Below, piece after piece: positions 24,045 to 32,441 of a stretch of 37,100 nt of DNA. This DNA is from G020354785 sp964461435. GTDB taxonomy: Bacteria > Bacteroidota > Bacteroidia > Bacteroidales > UBA10428. The stretch's first letter is position 1. Each line of letters starts with the position of its first letter. The translations under genes and the position numbers were made by a program. The notes below the pieces were generated by a model. That model did no database searches, was not told the DNA's origin, and saw only the letters and a list, made by a program, of their open reading frames with translations. The DNA is taken from positions 1-37,100 of the forward strand of contig CAYWUI010000033.1 of NCBI GenBank assembly GCA_964461435.1, given 5' to 3'.

Positions 24045-26159
24045 ATGAAAAAACTAAATCTGTTTATTATTATTTTAGGCATTATTTCAGCAACTGCCTG
24101 TAAAACAACAAAAAAAGATGACTTAATGAATAATCCGTTAGTCCAGAAGTTTGACACTCCTTTTGAAGTTCCTCCTTTTGAAAAAATTAAACTGGAACAT
24201 TATATGCCTGCTGTCGATTATGCTATTAGTGAGCAGGACAAAGAGATCCAGGCTATAGTTAACAATAAGGAAAAGCCTGCTTTTGCCAATACTCTTGAAG
24301 CACTTGATCGCAGTGGCGAATTATTGAAGCAGGTCAGTGCCATATTTTATAATCTTCTGTCTGCCGATACAAATGAAAAGATGCAGAAACTGGCCAAAGA
24401 AATTGCTCCCAAAATTACTAAGCATTATGATAACATACTTTTAAATCCTGAACTGTTTGCGCGAATCAAGGAGGTTTATGATAACCGCGAAAATCTTGAT
24501 CTTAATACGGAACAAAGCACTTTGCTTGATAAAACATATAAAGATTTCGTCAGGGGTGGTGCTAACCTAAACGAATCAGATAAAGAAACGCTGCGAAAAA
24601 TCAATGAAGAATTATCTGTGCTCACACTCAATTTTGCTGATAACGTCCTTGCCGAAATTAATAAGTTCAAATTAGTAATTGATAATGAGGAAGATCTTGC
24701 CGGATTACCTGCAGATGTGAGGGAAGCTGCTTCACAAACTGCAAAGGAAACGGACCTCAAAGGTAAGTGGGTCTTCACCCTGCATTCGCCAAGTATTATT
24801 CCATTTCTCCAGTATTCGGAAAAACGTGACTTGAGGGAAAAGATTTTTAAAGCCTATATCAATAAAGGTGATAATAATGATGAATATGATAATAAAGGGA
24901 TCGTTTCAAAAATAATCAGGCTGCGTTATAAGAAAGCCCGGCTCTTAGGGTATGAAGACTATGCTGCTTATGTTCTCGAAATAAATATGGCCGAAAAACC
25001 TGAAAATGTTTATAGCCTGCTTGATAATGTAATGGAAAAGGCACTGACAGTAGCAAAAAAAGAAGTAAAAGATATGCAGGATATAATAGACAGGGAAGGC
25101 GGCAATTTTAAACTTCAGCCATGGGACTGGTGGTATTATTCTGAGAAAGTAAGAAAGGAAAAGTATGATCTTGATGAAGAGGCACTAAGGCCTTATTTTA
25201 AACTTGAAAACGTGCGTGACGGGGCTTTTGAACTTGCACATAAATTATACGGACTGCGGTTTGTTGAAAAACCGGATTTGCCTGTTTATCATAAAGATGT
25301 TACGGCATTCGAAGTGCTGGATGAGGATAGCTCGCATATAGGGATATTATATCTTGATTTTTTCCCCAGGCCCTCCAAAAAATTTGGTGCATGGATGACT
25401 GAATACCGCCCTGAAATAAAAGTTGACGGTAAACGTGTAGCACCTGTAATTTCAATAGTCTGTAATTTTACCAAGCCGACGAGCAAGAAGCCTTCCCTGC
25501 TAAGCTTTGATGAGGTATTAACCTTTTTCCACGAATTCGGACACTCCCTGCACGGCTTATTATCACAATGCACATATTATGACCTTACAGGCACGAACGT
25601 GCCAAGAGATTTTGTCGAGCTGCCATCGCAAATAATGGAAAACTTCGTACCCGAGCCCCAGGTGCTTAGCTTTTTTGCCAGGCACTACCAGAATGGTGAA
25701 GTTATTCCAAAAGAGCTAATAGACAAAATCAATAAAAGTTCTTACTTTAATAAAGGATTTGAGGTTGTCGAATATGTTGCCGCCGCCCTGCTGGATATGG
25801 ACTGGTATACTATGCACGACACAACCAATATAGATGTAAATGCTTTTGAAAAGCAGTCGATGCAGAAAATCGGACTTATACCCGAGATAGTGGAAAGGTA
25901 CAGAAGCACCTATTTCAACCATATCTTTTCCTGGGGATACGCCGCAGGTTATTACAGTTATGCATGGTCAGAAATACTGGATTCGGATGCCTATGAGTCT
26001 TTTAAGCAAAATGGTATTTTCGACAGGAAGACTGCACGATCATTCCGGACCAATATTCTTGAAAAGGGCGGTTCTGACAAACCCATGAACCTTTATAAAA
26101 ACTTTAAAGGTGCCGAGCCTTCGATTGAGCCATACCTCAAAAAGAAAGGATTGATATAA
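24045..26159 (+). CDS. M3-family peptidyl-dipeptidase (Dcp-like) lipoprotein
   Basis: A 704-residue zinc metallopeptidase that in its family removes C-terminal dipeptides from oligopeptides. A signal peptide ends in a lipobox-like ATAC, so periplasmic membrane anchoring is likely. The zinc site HEFGH is at residues 496-500, and Glu525 in DFVELPSQIMENF is the third ligand. Family blocks NPLVQKFDTPFEVPPFEKIK near the N-terminus and FSWGYAAGYYSYAWSEIL near the C-terminus are intact, and length is as expected for Dcp. It is monocistronic and is followed within 6 bp by a hairpin at 26165. Confidence 0.93.
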   Translation: MKKLNLFIIILGIISATACKTTKKDDLMNNPLVQKFDTPFEVPPFEKIKLEHYMPAVDYAISEQDKEIQAIVNNKEKPAFANTLEALDRSGELLKQVSAIFYNLLSADTNEKMQKLAKEIAPKITKHYDNILLNPELFARIKEVYDNRENLDLNTEQSTLLDKTYKDFVRGGANLNESDKETLRKINEELSVLTLNFADNVLAEINKFKLVIDNEEDLAGLPADVREAASQTAKETDLKGKWVFTLHSPSIIPFLQYSEKRDLREKIFKAYINKGDNNDEYDNKGIVSKIIRLRYKKARLLGYEDYAAYVLEINMAEKPENVYSLLDNVMEKALTVAKKEVKDMQDIIDREGGNFKLQPWDWWYYSEKVRKEKYDLDEEALRPYFKLENVRDGAFELAHKLYGLRFVEKPDLPVYHKDVTAFEVLDEDSSHIGILYLDFFPRPSKKFGAWMTEYRPEIKVDGKRVAPVISIVCNFTKPTSKKPSLLSFDEVLTFFHEFGHSLHGLLSQCTYYDLTGTNVPRDFVELPSQIMENFVPEPQVLSFFARHYQNGEVIPKELIDKINKSSYFNKGFEVVEYVAAALLDMDWYTMHDTTNIDVNAFEKQSMQKIGLIPEIVERYRSTYFNHIFSWGYAAGYYSYAWSEILDSDAYESFKQNGIFDRKTARSFRTNILEKGGSDKPMNLYKNFKGAEPSIEPYLKKKGLI

Positions 26160-26164
26160 AAATC

Positions 26165-26190
26165 CGGCCACCCGTTTTTACGGGTGGCCG
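26165..26190. terminator. GC-rich hairpin after the M3 peptidase gene
   Basis: A perfect 10-bp stem CGGCCACCCG/CGGGTGGCCG with loop TTTTTA. It lies 5 bp after the peptidase stop and is convergent to the lipocalin gene. There is no U-tract behind it on either strand, so termination efficiency is uncertain. The symmetrical stem could serve both strands. Confidence 0.6.
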
Positions 26191-26267
26191 CTCATAATAA
26201 GAGGCCTTTGCAAATAGACCGAAGAAACTGCAAATAACAATGCCAGGAGAAAAATCTTGATTTTCAT
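26178..26267 (-). pseudogene. Signal-peptide-like ORF of 29 codons, possible gene remnant
   Basis: A 29-residue ORF on the minus strand starts MKIKIFLLALLFAVSSVYLQ, which reads like a complete signal peptide, and then ends inside the hairpin after nine more residues. It lies 44 bp behind the lipocalin stop on the same strand. It may be a truncated secreted-protein gene, a tiny membrane peptide or chance. The signal-peptide quality is the only support. Confidence 0.25.
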
Positions 26268-26310
26268 CCAGGTATAATCAGAATTTATTATGGACAGGTA
26301 AATTAATATT

Positions 26311-26841
26311 TTAGTCAATTCCCTTACAATCCTGTTCTGTTTTTACAACTCTTTTGCTGTCAAATCCCATATTTTCCGCTTTTTTCAGGAGGCTTTCGTA
26401 AATATTGTCGCCAAGCTGTTTATCTCTTGCCAGCACCCACAGGTATTTCCTGGAAGGTTCACCAACCAGTGCGTACCTGTAATTATCGTCAAGCTCAAGA
26501 ATATAATAGTTACCCGAAAAAGGCCAGAAAAAGCGTACCTTTAATTTTGCAGGCTGTTTCTTATCAGGAATACGTGCAACACCTTTTATTTTACTTATTT
26601 TACCTGGCTCTCCGATTTTTTGTCCCCTGTTTATAACTTCAATCTTCCCGTCTTCTCTCAGCCTGTAAGTTGCTGTAACACATTTAAGCCCCTTCTCAAA
26701 ACTGTTGGGAAGCCTGGCAATTTCATACCATGTTCCAGCATATTTTGCCAGATCAACCCTGCTAACAACGGGAAGATCACCAGCACTTTTTTTACATGAA
26801 AAAAGCAAAATGCATATGGCACTCGTATATAAATAGTTCAT
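26311..26841 (-). CDS. Lipocalin family lipoprotein (Blc-like)
   Basis: A 176-residue outer-membrane-type lipocalin. The N-terminal signal ends in LLFSC, a lipobox with Cys16. The lipocalin signature GTWYEIARLPNSFEKG comes next, then C-terminal blocks YYILELDDNYRYALVGEPSRKYLWVLAR, which is the second structurally conserved region. Bacterial Blc proteins bind lysophospholipids or fatty acids at the envelope. Monocistronic, with a good promoter upstream at 26886-26916 and convergent to the M3 peptidase. Confidence 0.9.
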   Translation of the reverse strand: MNYLYTSAICILLFSCKKSAGDLPVVSRVDLAKYAGTWYEIARLPNSFEKGLKCVTATYRLREDGKIEVINRGQKIGEPGKISKIKGVARIPDKKQPAKLKVRFFWPFSGNYYILELDDNYRYALVGEPSRKYLWVLARDKQLGDNIYESLLKKAENMGFDSKRVVKTEQDCKGID

Positions 26842-26885
26842 TTTTTAATTGTTTTATATTATTTATACCAAACAGGTTTTTTTAT

Positions 26886-26916
26886 CAAATTTAAGTTCAT
26901 TTTTACCCAATTCAAA
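26886..26916 (-). promoter_or_regulatory. Bacteroidota-type promoter of the lipocalin gene
   Basis: On the minus strand a -33 TTTG (26913-26916) and a -7 box TAAATTTG (26886-26893, exact TAnnTTTG) are separated by 19 bp, the usual spacing for the primary sigma factor in this phylum. The lipocalin ATG at 26841 lies 44 bp downstream, leaving a short leader. Confidence 0.55.
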
Positions 26917-27053
26917 AATTTTTAACATTCAAAACAATCAAAAAAAATGGTTAAATTTATTAACTTGTCGTGTTGCTTATAAAATTGAATTAAAGAGTCA
27001 TTTTATTAAATATTTATGACCGGCAACGGTAAATTATTAATAATGAGTAAGTT

Positions 27054-28367
27054 ATGATAAGAATAAAATTTAACTTCCGGCATGTTTTCCTGATACTTGC
27101 CGGTTTTATGATTTACCCCCAGTTATCTGCTCAGAGAACTCCGGATACTTTAAAAGGCAGAAACATATACAATCCTGGTAAATTAATCTCAGAGGACACA
27201 ATCTCCGTATCCCCTTCGGAAAACTTGCGTATGCAGTTGATCCGCGACTCTGTAGATGCGCTGCTGCAATTCATACGGGATTCGATTGAAGTCCGGTTAA
27301 AATTCATCCAGGATTCCATTATGGCAAGGGAAAAATTTGTGAGGGATTCCATTCAAAGAAGACAGCGGATCCTTGATTCATTAAATTTTTTAAGAGCTGA
27401 ACTGCCCCGGCTATTAGATGCTTCACTAAAAACCGTTGAAGAGCAGATAATAGTATTTAATAACAAAATAAATATTGTAGGGGATTCAGCACTTAATAAT
27501 TATAACTGTATAATTCTGCCGTTTAAATTAAACGAGCCATATGCATCCTGGAAATTAACAGTAAATCTTTATGATAATCCGGTGAAAATAAATATAGACA
27601 CGCTGAAGCATAAAATACTGTCCATAAAGTCACCATTTTTTAATTTCTACTATAATTATGGGATTCAAAATAACATTATCAGGATAAATGAAGAAAGCTC
27701 TATTGTGAGTAACCGCTCAGGTAAATTTTACAAGATCCCGTTTGACTCCGTTTTTTTTGACCGGCAGGGAAGAGTATCTAAAATAAAGCGATACATCCAT
27801 TTCTACCAGGTAACAGCTAATTATCAGAGAGGAGCACCTCTTTTTATTCACCTCTCACAGGTAAAACAGTTTGAATATAATGCAGATAACCTCATTACCA
27901 GGCACCAGTTGGTAAACTTCTGTGAAAGATGGGATGACAGTGAAGAAAACAAAGTCTGCAATATTATTACCTACACTTTGAGCATGCAAGACCGGATATA
28001 CACGCTAAGCAAGCATAATGATCCTGTTAATGAGTATGCTTCAGGAACTTTCACCTTTGAGTTCGACAATATGTACAACCTGAAAGTTGTTTCTTTTAAG
28101 AATATTAAAAACACTGAAGACTGGAAGTGTTTTATTGATCTGAACAGGGACTGGTTTGTAAGCCGCTATGCTTTCCAGAATAAAGGTGTTGTCAGCAATG
28201 CCCTGATATTTAACTATTACCTCGATGATCCCGGGGCAAAATATAAGGTGGAATCCATAAGCTGCACTTATGAAGGTGATGGCGTAAGCTATTACCAGAG
28301 GAACAATACAACGGGAAAGAGCCGCACAAGAAGCAGGATAACCGGCGAATGGGGACCCTGGGAATAA
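27054..28367 (+). CDS. Secreted protein with hendecad RDSI repeats, unknown function
   Basis: A 437-residue exported protein of unrecognised family. A signal peptide covers about residues 1-26, with a cleavage-like LSAQ. Residues 61-104 are four 11-residue units of the form (Q/K)(L/F)(I/V)(R/Q)DS(I/V) plus four residues, with a degenerate fifth unit to about 115. Eleven-residue periodicity suggests a right-handed or straight coiled coil that could oligomerise or act as a stalk. The C-terminal 300 residues are rich in Tyr, Asn and Asp with no known motif, and look like beta-rich periplasmic or surface structure. No promoter was recognised in the 212-bp gap upstream. Confidence 0.75.
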   Translation: MIRIKFNFRHVFLILAGFMIYPQLSAQRTPDTLKGRNIYNPGKLISEDTISVSPSENLRMQLIRDSVDALLQFIRDSIEVRLKFIQDSIMAREKFVRDSIQRRQRILDSLNFLRAELPRLLDASLKTVEEQIIVFNNKINIVGDSALNNYNCIILPFKLNEPYASWKLTVNLYDNPVKINIDTLKHKILSIKSPFFNFYYNYGIQNNIIRINEESSIVSNRSGKFYKIPFDSVFFDRQGRVSKIKRYIHFYQVTANYQRGAPLFIHLSQVKQFEYNADNLITRHQLVNFCERWDDSEENKVCNIITYTLSMQDRIYTLSKHNDPVNEYASGTFTFEFDNMYNLKVVSFKNIKNTEDWKCFIDLNRDWFVSRYAFQNKGVVSNALIFNYYLDDPGAKYKVESISCTYEGDGVSYYQRNNTTGKSRTRSRITGEWGPWE

Positions 28368-28436
28368 ATTTAAAAATACATAACTTTGTTAAAAACGGAC
28401 TTTATGATCAACAAGAGCAGATACATCTATTGGAAC

Positions 28437-28632
28437 ATGAGAATCATCATAACGAAACATTAAACTTGAAAATTATGCCGGTTTCAAATCACGTACCGAT
28501 GATGGAAGTCTTCTTGGTACAATAACACATGAGAGCGGCTATTTCCCTATGCCCAAAGGGGCACCAAAGCTTGATGACTGTTCAATATCTGTTATAAAAA
28601 CCTGGATAAGTTCCGGTTCACCCGATAACTAA
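28437..28632 (+). pseudogene. Cytochrome c fragment lacking signal peptide and haem-binding motif
   Basis: The ORF fragment 28453-28632 encodes a clear C-terminus of a small Bacteroidota cytochrome c: NIKLENYAGFK, GSLLGTITHESGYFPMPKG, and DDCSISVIKTWISSGSP. The part that should hold the signal peptide and CxxCH is gone. A stop codon (TAA 28450-28452) precedes the fragment in frame. A plausible original start, ATG at 28437 (MRIIIT), is in another frame and stops at 28463. This looks like an out-of-frame deletion of roughly 50-60 codons. Such cytochromes often precede DUF5777 genes, as here. Confidence 0.7.
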
Positions 28633-28637
28633 ACCTT

Positions 28638-28894
28638 ATGAAAATGATAAAAACCCATTTATATACTCTTGTATTAATACTGTCAGCAGCATTTTCACTG
28701 AAGGCCCAGGACATTGATGAGCTACTCGAGGAAGCCTCGGGCAATGAACCGGAACAGGTAACAACTACATTCAAATCCACCCGCATTGTGAGTGGCTATT
28801 CAATAGAACGCATGCCTGAAGGACAGCCTTATTTCCGCATTTCTCACAGGTTCGGACAGCTGAATAGTGGCGCCTGGAACCTGTGGGGACCGGA
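28638..28894 (+). pseudogene. DUF5777-like beta-barrel protein, cut at the assembly gap
   Basis: An N-terminal part of about 85 codons starts 5 bp after the cytochrome remnant. The signal peptide ends near LKAQ. FRISHRFGQLNSGAWNLWGPD matches the conserved N-terminal block of DUF5777 proteins, which normally have about 280-300 residues. The reading frame runs into the N gap at 28895. After the gap the sequence repeats the last 55 bases and then becomes an antisense GH20 gene, so the remaining two thirds are missing from this assembly. Whether the chromosome carries a full gene cannot be told. Confidence 0.7.
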
Positions 28895-29049
28895 NNNNNN
28901 NNNNNNNNNNNNNNNNNNNNNNNNNNNNNNNNNNNNNNNNNNNNNNNNNNNNNNNNNNNNNNNNNNNNNNNNNNNNNNNNNNNNNNNNNNNNNNTTTCTC
29001 ACAGGTTCGGACAGCTGAATAGTGGCGCCTGGAACCTGTGGGGACCGGA
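28840..29049. repeat. 55-base direct repeat flanking the gap
   Basis: The 55 bases 28840-28894, just left of the gap, recur exactly at 28995-29049, just right of it. Both copies encode part of the DUF5777 block ending in NLWGP. A repeat of exactly 55 bases at both contig tips is what a de Bruijn assembler with k=55 leaves when one node is shared by two contigs. It is therefore probably one sequence written twice, not a biological duplication. Confidence 0.85.
28895..28994. other. Scaffold gap of 100 N
   Basis: Exactly 100 undefined bases, a default placeholder length, so the number carries no size information. The flanks share the 55-base direct repeat described separately. Confidence 0.99.
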
Positions 29050-30253
29050 TCGTATTTATATACCTCACTTAAAGGCGTATACCCTCCTATGGCAAGGAGT
29101 TCATTTTTATCATGTGACTGATAATAATCAAAGTATAAAGGAAAAGTGGGAGTCATGATTATATAGTGGCCCTGCCGGGCTGCCATTAACGGTATATCAT
29201 ATTTTTTGTTCCACCATCGCCAGTACATTACGACAACATTTCCCTGAATGCCTCCTTCAGTTATCTCATCCCACCCTATAATTTGCTTTTTCTTCTTAAA
29301 AAAATAATCCGAAATTCTTTCAATAAAATACTTCTGAAGTCCTTCTTCATCATTTATTCCAAGTTCCTTCATCTGCTGCTGAATCCTTGCCGATGCTTTC
29401 CACTGGTCTTTTTCTGCCTCATCACCGCCAATGTGTATATATTTACCCGGGAAAAGATCGCATATCTCATCAAATACTCCATATAAAAAATTAAATGTGG
29501 TGTCCTCAAGATTATACAGGTATTTTGATATACCCCATTCTTTTTTAACCTCTGCATTGTCCCCTATGCACCCCAGGAAAGGATACGATGCTATGGCAGC
29601 CTGGGAATGCCCGGGCAACTCAATCTCCGGAATTATCGTGATATTTCTCTTTTTTGCATAATCCACTATCTCTCTTATCTCATCCTGGCTATAAAATCCA
29701 TGATACGGGGAACCATCATATTTATTCGGCTTTTCACTAAAATGACCTGTAAGTGTTTCTTCCCTCTTTGAACCCGTTTCAGTAAGGAGAGGATACTTTT
29801 TAATTTCTATTCTCCAGCCCTGATCATCCACCAGGTGCCAGTGAAAGTAGTTAAACTTAAATAAAAATAAATAATCGATGTACTTTTTGATAAAGTCAAC
29901 AGGCATAAAATGCCTGGAAACATTTTACTGATTTGAATTTCAAATGAGTCACTCCTGTCTTTTTTATTATCTGACATTTTTATGATAATCCCTTTTTTAT
30001 TTACCCTATAATCATCCCTGACAATGAAGCTATTTCCGCTCCCGTTAAGAATATCCGCAAGCAATCCTGCACTCTCCTTCAGGCTGTCAGGCTGATAATA
30101 AATGACCTGATGATTTTTTAAATTAAATACCCCCTTTGTTTTTCCCATATAATTAGGTTTGGGTATAATCGGACGCAGGGATATATCCTTCCTGGAACAT
30201 GAACTAATTATTTGTGCCATACAAATTGCTGTTAGTACAACAATATACTTCAT
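29040..30253 (-). pseudogene. GH20 beta-N-acetylhexosaminidase lipoprotein, broken in two places
   Basis: The N-terminal piece (30253 downward, lipobox ISSC) gives a GH20b-like domain up to SFEIQIS near 29930. The catalytic piece begins out of frame with NVSRHFMPVDFIKKYIDYL. A stop (TAA, 29925-29927) lies just before NVSRHF in that frame. About 60 family residues between these points appear deleted. The catalytic piece keeps YFHWHLVDDQGW and the catalytic Asp-Glu pair in IHIGGDEAEKDQW, but is cut after VYKYDPVP at about 29040 where DUF5777 sequence takes over. It therefore lacks the end of the TIM barrel. An intact version would be an envelope enzyme that removes terminal GlcNAc or GalNAc. 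Decay and assembly error are both possible. Confidence 0.82.
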
Positions 30254-30355
30254 ATATGCATTTTTAAAATTTTAAACGGTTCAAGGTTCTAAAAGGCTGA
30301 CTTTTCTTTCCGGAATATTTTATTATCAATATGAGGATTGAAAAATAAAAAACAA

Positions 30356-30390
30356 TTATCACCTTTGTGATAAGATTGCAGGCTCTGCAA
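30356..30390. promoter_or_regulatory. Two adjacent inverted repeats upstream of the ABC exporter genes
   Basis: TTATCAC-CTTT-GTGATAA (30356-30373) and TTGCAG-GCT-CTGCAA (30376-30390) lie 14-49 bp before the ATG at 30405. Both are perfect. They could be an operator for a small dimeric repressor such as a TetR- or GntR-type protein, or leader hairpins. No regulator gene is adjacent. Confidence 0.4.
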
Positions 30391-30404
30391 TAAAGGGTAA
30401 GGAG

Positions 30405-31343
30405 ATGGTAAAAAACAGTGTATCACCGGTGATAATAGTAAATGAGGTATATAAATCATTCAGGAATGTTCATGCCGTGAGAGGTATAAGTCTTGAAATA
30501 AGGCCGGGCGAGTTCGTGGCTGTGCTCGGACCTAATGGAGCAGGGAAAACAACACTCGTGGAAATGATTCAGGGCATACAGAAACCGGATAAAGGTGAAA
30601 TACTTATAAAAGGCAAGCCCTGGAGAAAGGGTAATCATGCCGAATTCAACCGCCTGCTGGGTATTTCGTTGCAGGAAACCTGGTTTATTGAAAAACTGAC
30701 TGTAAAAGAAACCCTTGTCTTATTTGCTTCTTTTTATAAGCTGGGAGAGAAAAGGGTTGATGAGATTATAAGAATGGTTAACCTCCGGGATAAAAGTAAA
30801 GCTTATATAAAAAACCTTTCAGGAGGACAAAAACAAAGGCTGGCACTTGGCATATCACTTATAAATTATCCTGAAATACTATTGCTCGACGAACCGACAA
30901 CGGGACTGGACCCCACTGCCCGGCGGGATATATGGAAAATATTGCTCACACTTAAAAAAGAAAGAAATACATCACTTATACTTACAACACATTATATGGA
31001 AGAAGCTGAGCAATTATGCGACCGGGTTATCATTATCGACTATGGCAGGATACTGGCACGGGGCACAGTAGACGAACTTCTGAAACAGTGTAACTCTAAC
31101 GAAATTATCGAAGTGTCATTTGATCAAAATCCTGACTTCAGCCTCCATAGCTTGCCGGGAATTCAAAAAATAAGAAATGATAACGGATTAAATTATCTTG
31201 AAGTTGACAGAATAATTAATACATTGCCCGTACTGATGAAAAAGGCTGAAGAAAATAAAATTAAAATAAAAACACTTGAATGCAGGAAAGTGACACTCGA
31301 TGATTTATTTATTTCAATGACCGGCAGACATCTTAAAGAATAA
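30405..31343 (+). CDS. ABC-2 type exporter, ATP-binding protein
   Basis: A 312-residue ATPase of the multidrug/DrrA-like type. Walker A is GPNGAGKTT, the Q-loop region is GISLQET, the signature is LSGGQKQR, Walker B is ILLLDEPTTGLDP and the H-loop is TTHYMEE. A C-terminal extension of about 80 residues beyond the ATPase core ends in a LEDLF-like motif (LDDLFISMTGR), typical for this exporter class. The permease gene follows 12 bp downstream. An AAGGG stretch is found about 10 bp before the ATG. Substrate unknown. Confidence 0.92.
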   Translation: MVKNSVSPVIIVNEVYKSFRNVHAVRGISLEIRPGEFVAVLGPNGAGKTTLVEMIQGIQKPDKGEILIKGKPWRKGNHAEFNRLLGISLQETWFIEKLTVKETLVLFASFYKLGEKRVDEIIRMVNLRDKSKAYIKNLSGGQKQRLALGISLINYPEILLLDEPTTGLDPTARRDIWKILLTLKKERNTSLILTTHYMEEAEQLCDRVIIIDYGRILARGTVDELLKQCNSNEIIEVSFDQNPDFSLHSLPGIQKIRNDNGLNYLEVDRIINTLPVLMKKAEENKIKIKTLECRKVTLDDLFISMTGRHLKE

Positions 31344-31355
31344 AATTATAATAAA

Positions 31356-32441
31356 TTGAAACATCCGCTTGTACAATTAATATTTGCACATGTTCGCGAA
31401 TTTTTACGTGAACCGGGATCTGTCTTCTGGTCGTTCGGCTTTCCAATTCTTATGGCCCTGGGTCTCGGAGTAGCATTCTCAGGGAAAAAGGAACTGCTGC
31501 ATAGTGTTGCCCTTGTGCCTTCATACGCCCGGGAAGATACAATAGTCAGGAATACATTATTTGATGGTATCATGCCTTTTGATACCATTATAGAAAAAAA
31601 ATTCCAGACCGGTTATGGAAAAACCCGGTACATGTTTCATGTAACATCATGGGAAAATGCCGAATTGCTGTTAAAAAGGGGAACGGCATCTGTAATTATT
31701 ACTGAAAAGAATAACGATATCACATTCCACAGTGATCCTCTTAATCCCGAATCGGAACTCGTGAGTATTCAACTTTCACGTTTTTTCAAAACCGGGGAAA
31801 TAAATTCATTTGACGGCAGAATCGAAATTCTTGAAACCAAAGGATTGCGGTACATTGACTTCCTTGTACCCGGCTTATTAAGCCTGGGGGTTATGATGTC
31901 CGTTATGTGGGGGGTGTGCTACACGCTGATCGAAAAAAGGTCAAAAAAGCTCCTGCGGCGTATGGTTGCCACCCCAATGAAAAAATCCCATTTTCTCCTT
32001 GCCCAATGGGTGTCACGTATGTTCGTGACTTTTCTGGAAACTACTATCCTGCTTGTATTTGCCGTTTTCTTTTTTAAAGTACATATCCAGGGCAGCCTGA
32101 TAGCATTTATTATCCTCCTGATTGCAGGAAATTTCTGCTTTTTTGGCTTTTCTATACTTATATCATCCCGTACTGCCAACCTGCAGCTGGGCAATGGCCT
32201 AATTTCAATTATAACAACCCCCATGATGGTATTGTCAGGAATCTTTTTCAGTTATCAGAATTTCCCTCCATGGGCTATTACGATCATAAAACTTCTGCCT
32301 CTGACAAAATTTGCTGATGAAGCAAGAAATATTGTTAATGAAGGAGCAGGTTTCTTCCAGGTTTATGATGGAATACTTGTGCTGGGCATATTGGGCCTTG
32401 CCAGTTTCCTTATAGGATTGCGGATCTATAAGTGGTACTAA
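31356..32441 (+). CDS. ABC-2 type permease
   Basis: A 361-residue membrane protein with the ABC-2 layout: one N-terminal helix (near residues 20-42), a large extracytoplasmic domain of about 130 residues, then five C-terminal helices from about residue 175. The conserved C-terminal segment PLTKFADEARNIVNEG is present. The start is a TTG (31356), giving KHPLVQLIFAHVREFLREPGS, which fits the amphipathic helix seen at this family's N-terminus. It is co-transcribed with the ATPase gene. Its stop codon abuts the stop of the convergent methyltransferase gene with no spacer. Confidence 0.9.
   Translation: MKHPLVQLIFAHVREFLREPGSVFWSFGFPILMALGLGVAFSGKKELLHSVALVPSYAREDTIVRNTLFDGIMPFDTIIEKKFQTGYGKTRYMFHVTSWENAELLLKRGTASVIITEKNNDITFHSDPLNPESELVSIQLSRFFKTGEINSFDGRIEILETKGLRYIDFLVPGLLSLGVMMSVMWGVCYTLIEKRSKKLLRRMVATPMKKSHFLLAQWVSRMFVTFLETTILLVFAVFFFKVHIQGSLIAFIILLIAGNFCFFGFSILISSRTANLQLGNGLISIITTPMMVLSGIFFSYQNFPPWAITIIKLLPLTKFADEARNIVNEGAGFFQVYDGILVLGILGLASFLIGLRIYKWY

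Noticed and set aside
27131..27352. Antisense 73-codon ORF with a repetitive ESxMN pattern
   Set aside because: It is the mirror image of the hendecad repeats of the plus-strand gene and has no independent support.
27234..27398. Possible CRISPR-like or satellite repeat
   Set aside because: The 33-base units are degenerate, contiguous with no spacers, in frame and protein-coding.
28840..29049. The 55-base direct repeat as a target-site duplication or mobile element footprint
   Set aside because: It is far longer than a typical target duplication, no transposase or terminal repeats are nearby, and it matches a common assembler k-mer size at both contig tips.
28800..29158. Several ORFs running through the N block
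   Set aside because: Their continuity depends on undefined bases read as X; the real coding content is the DUF5777 fragment on the left and GH20 on the right.
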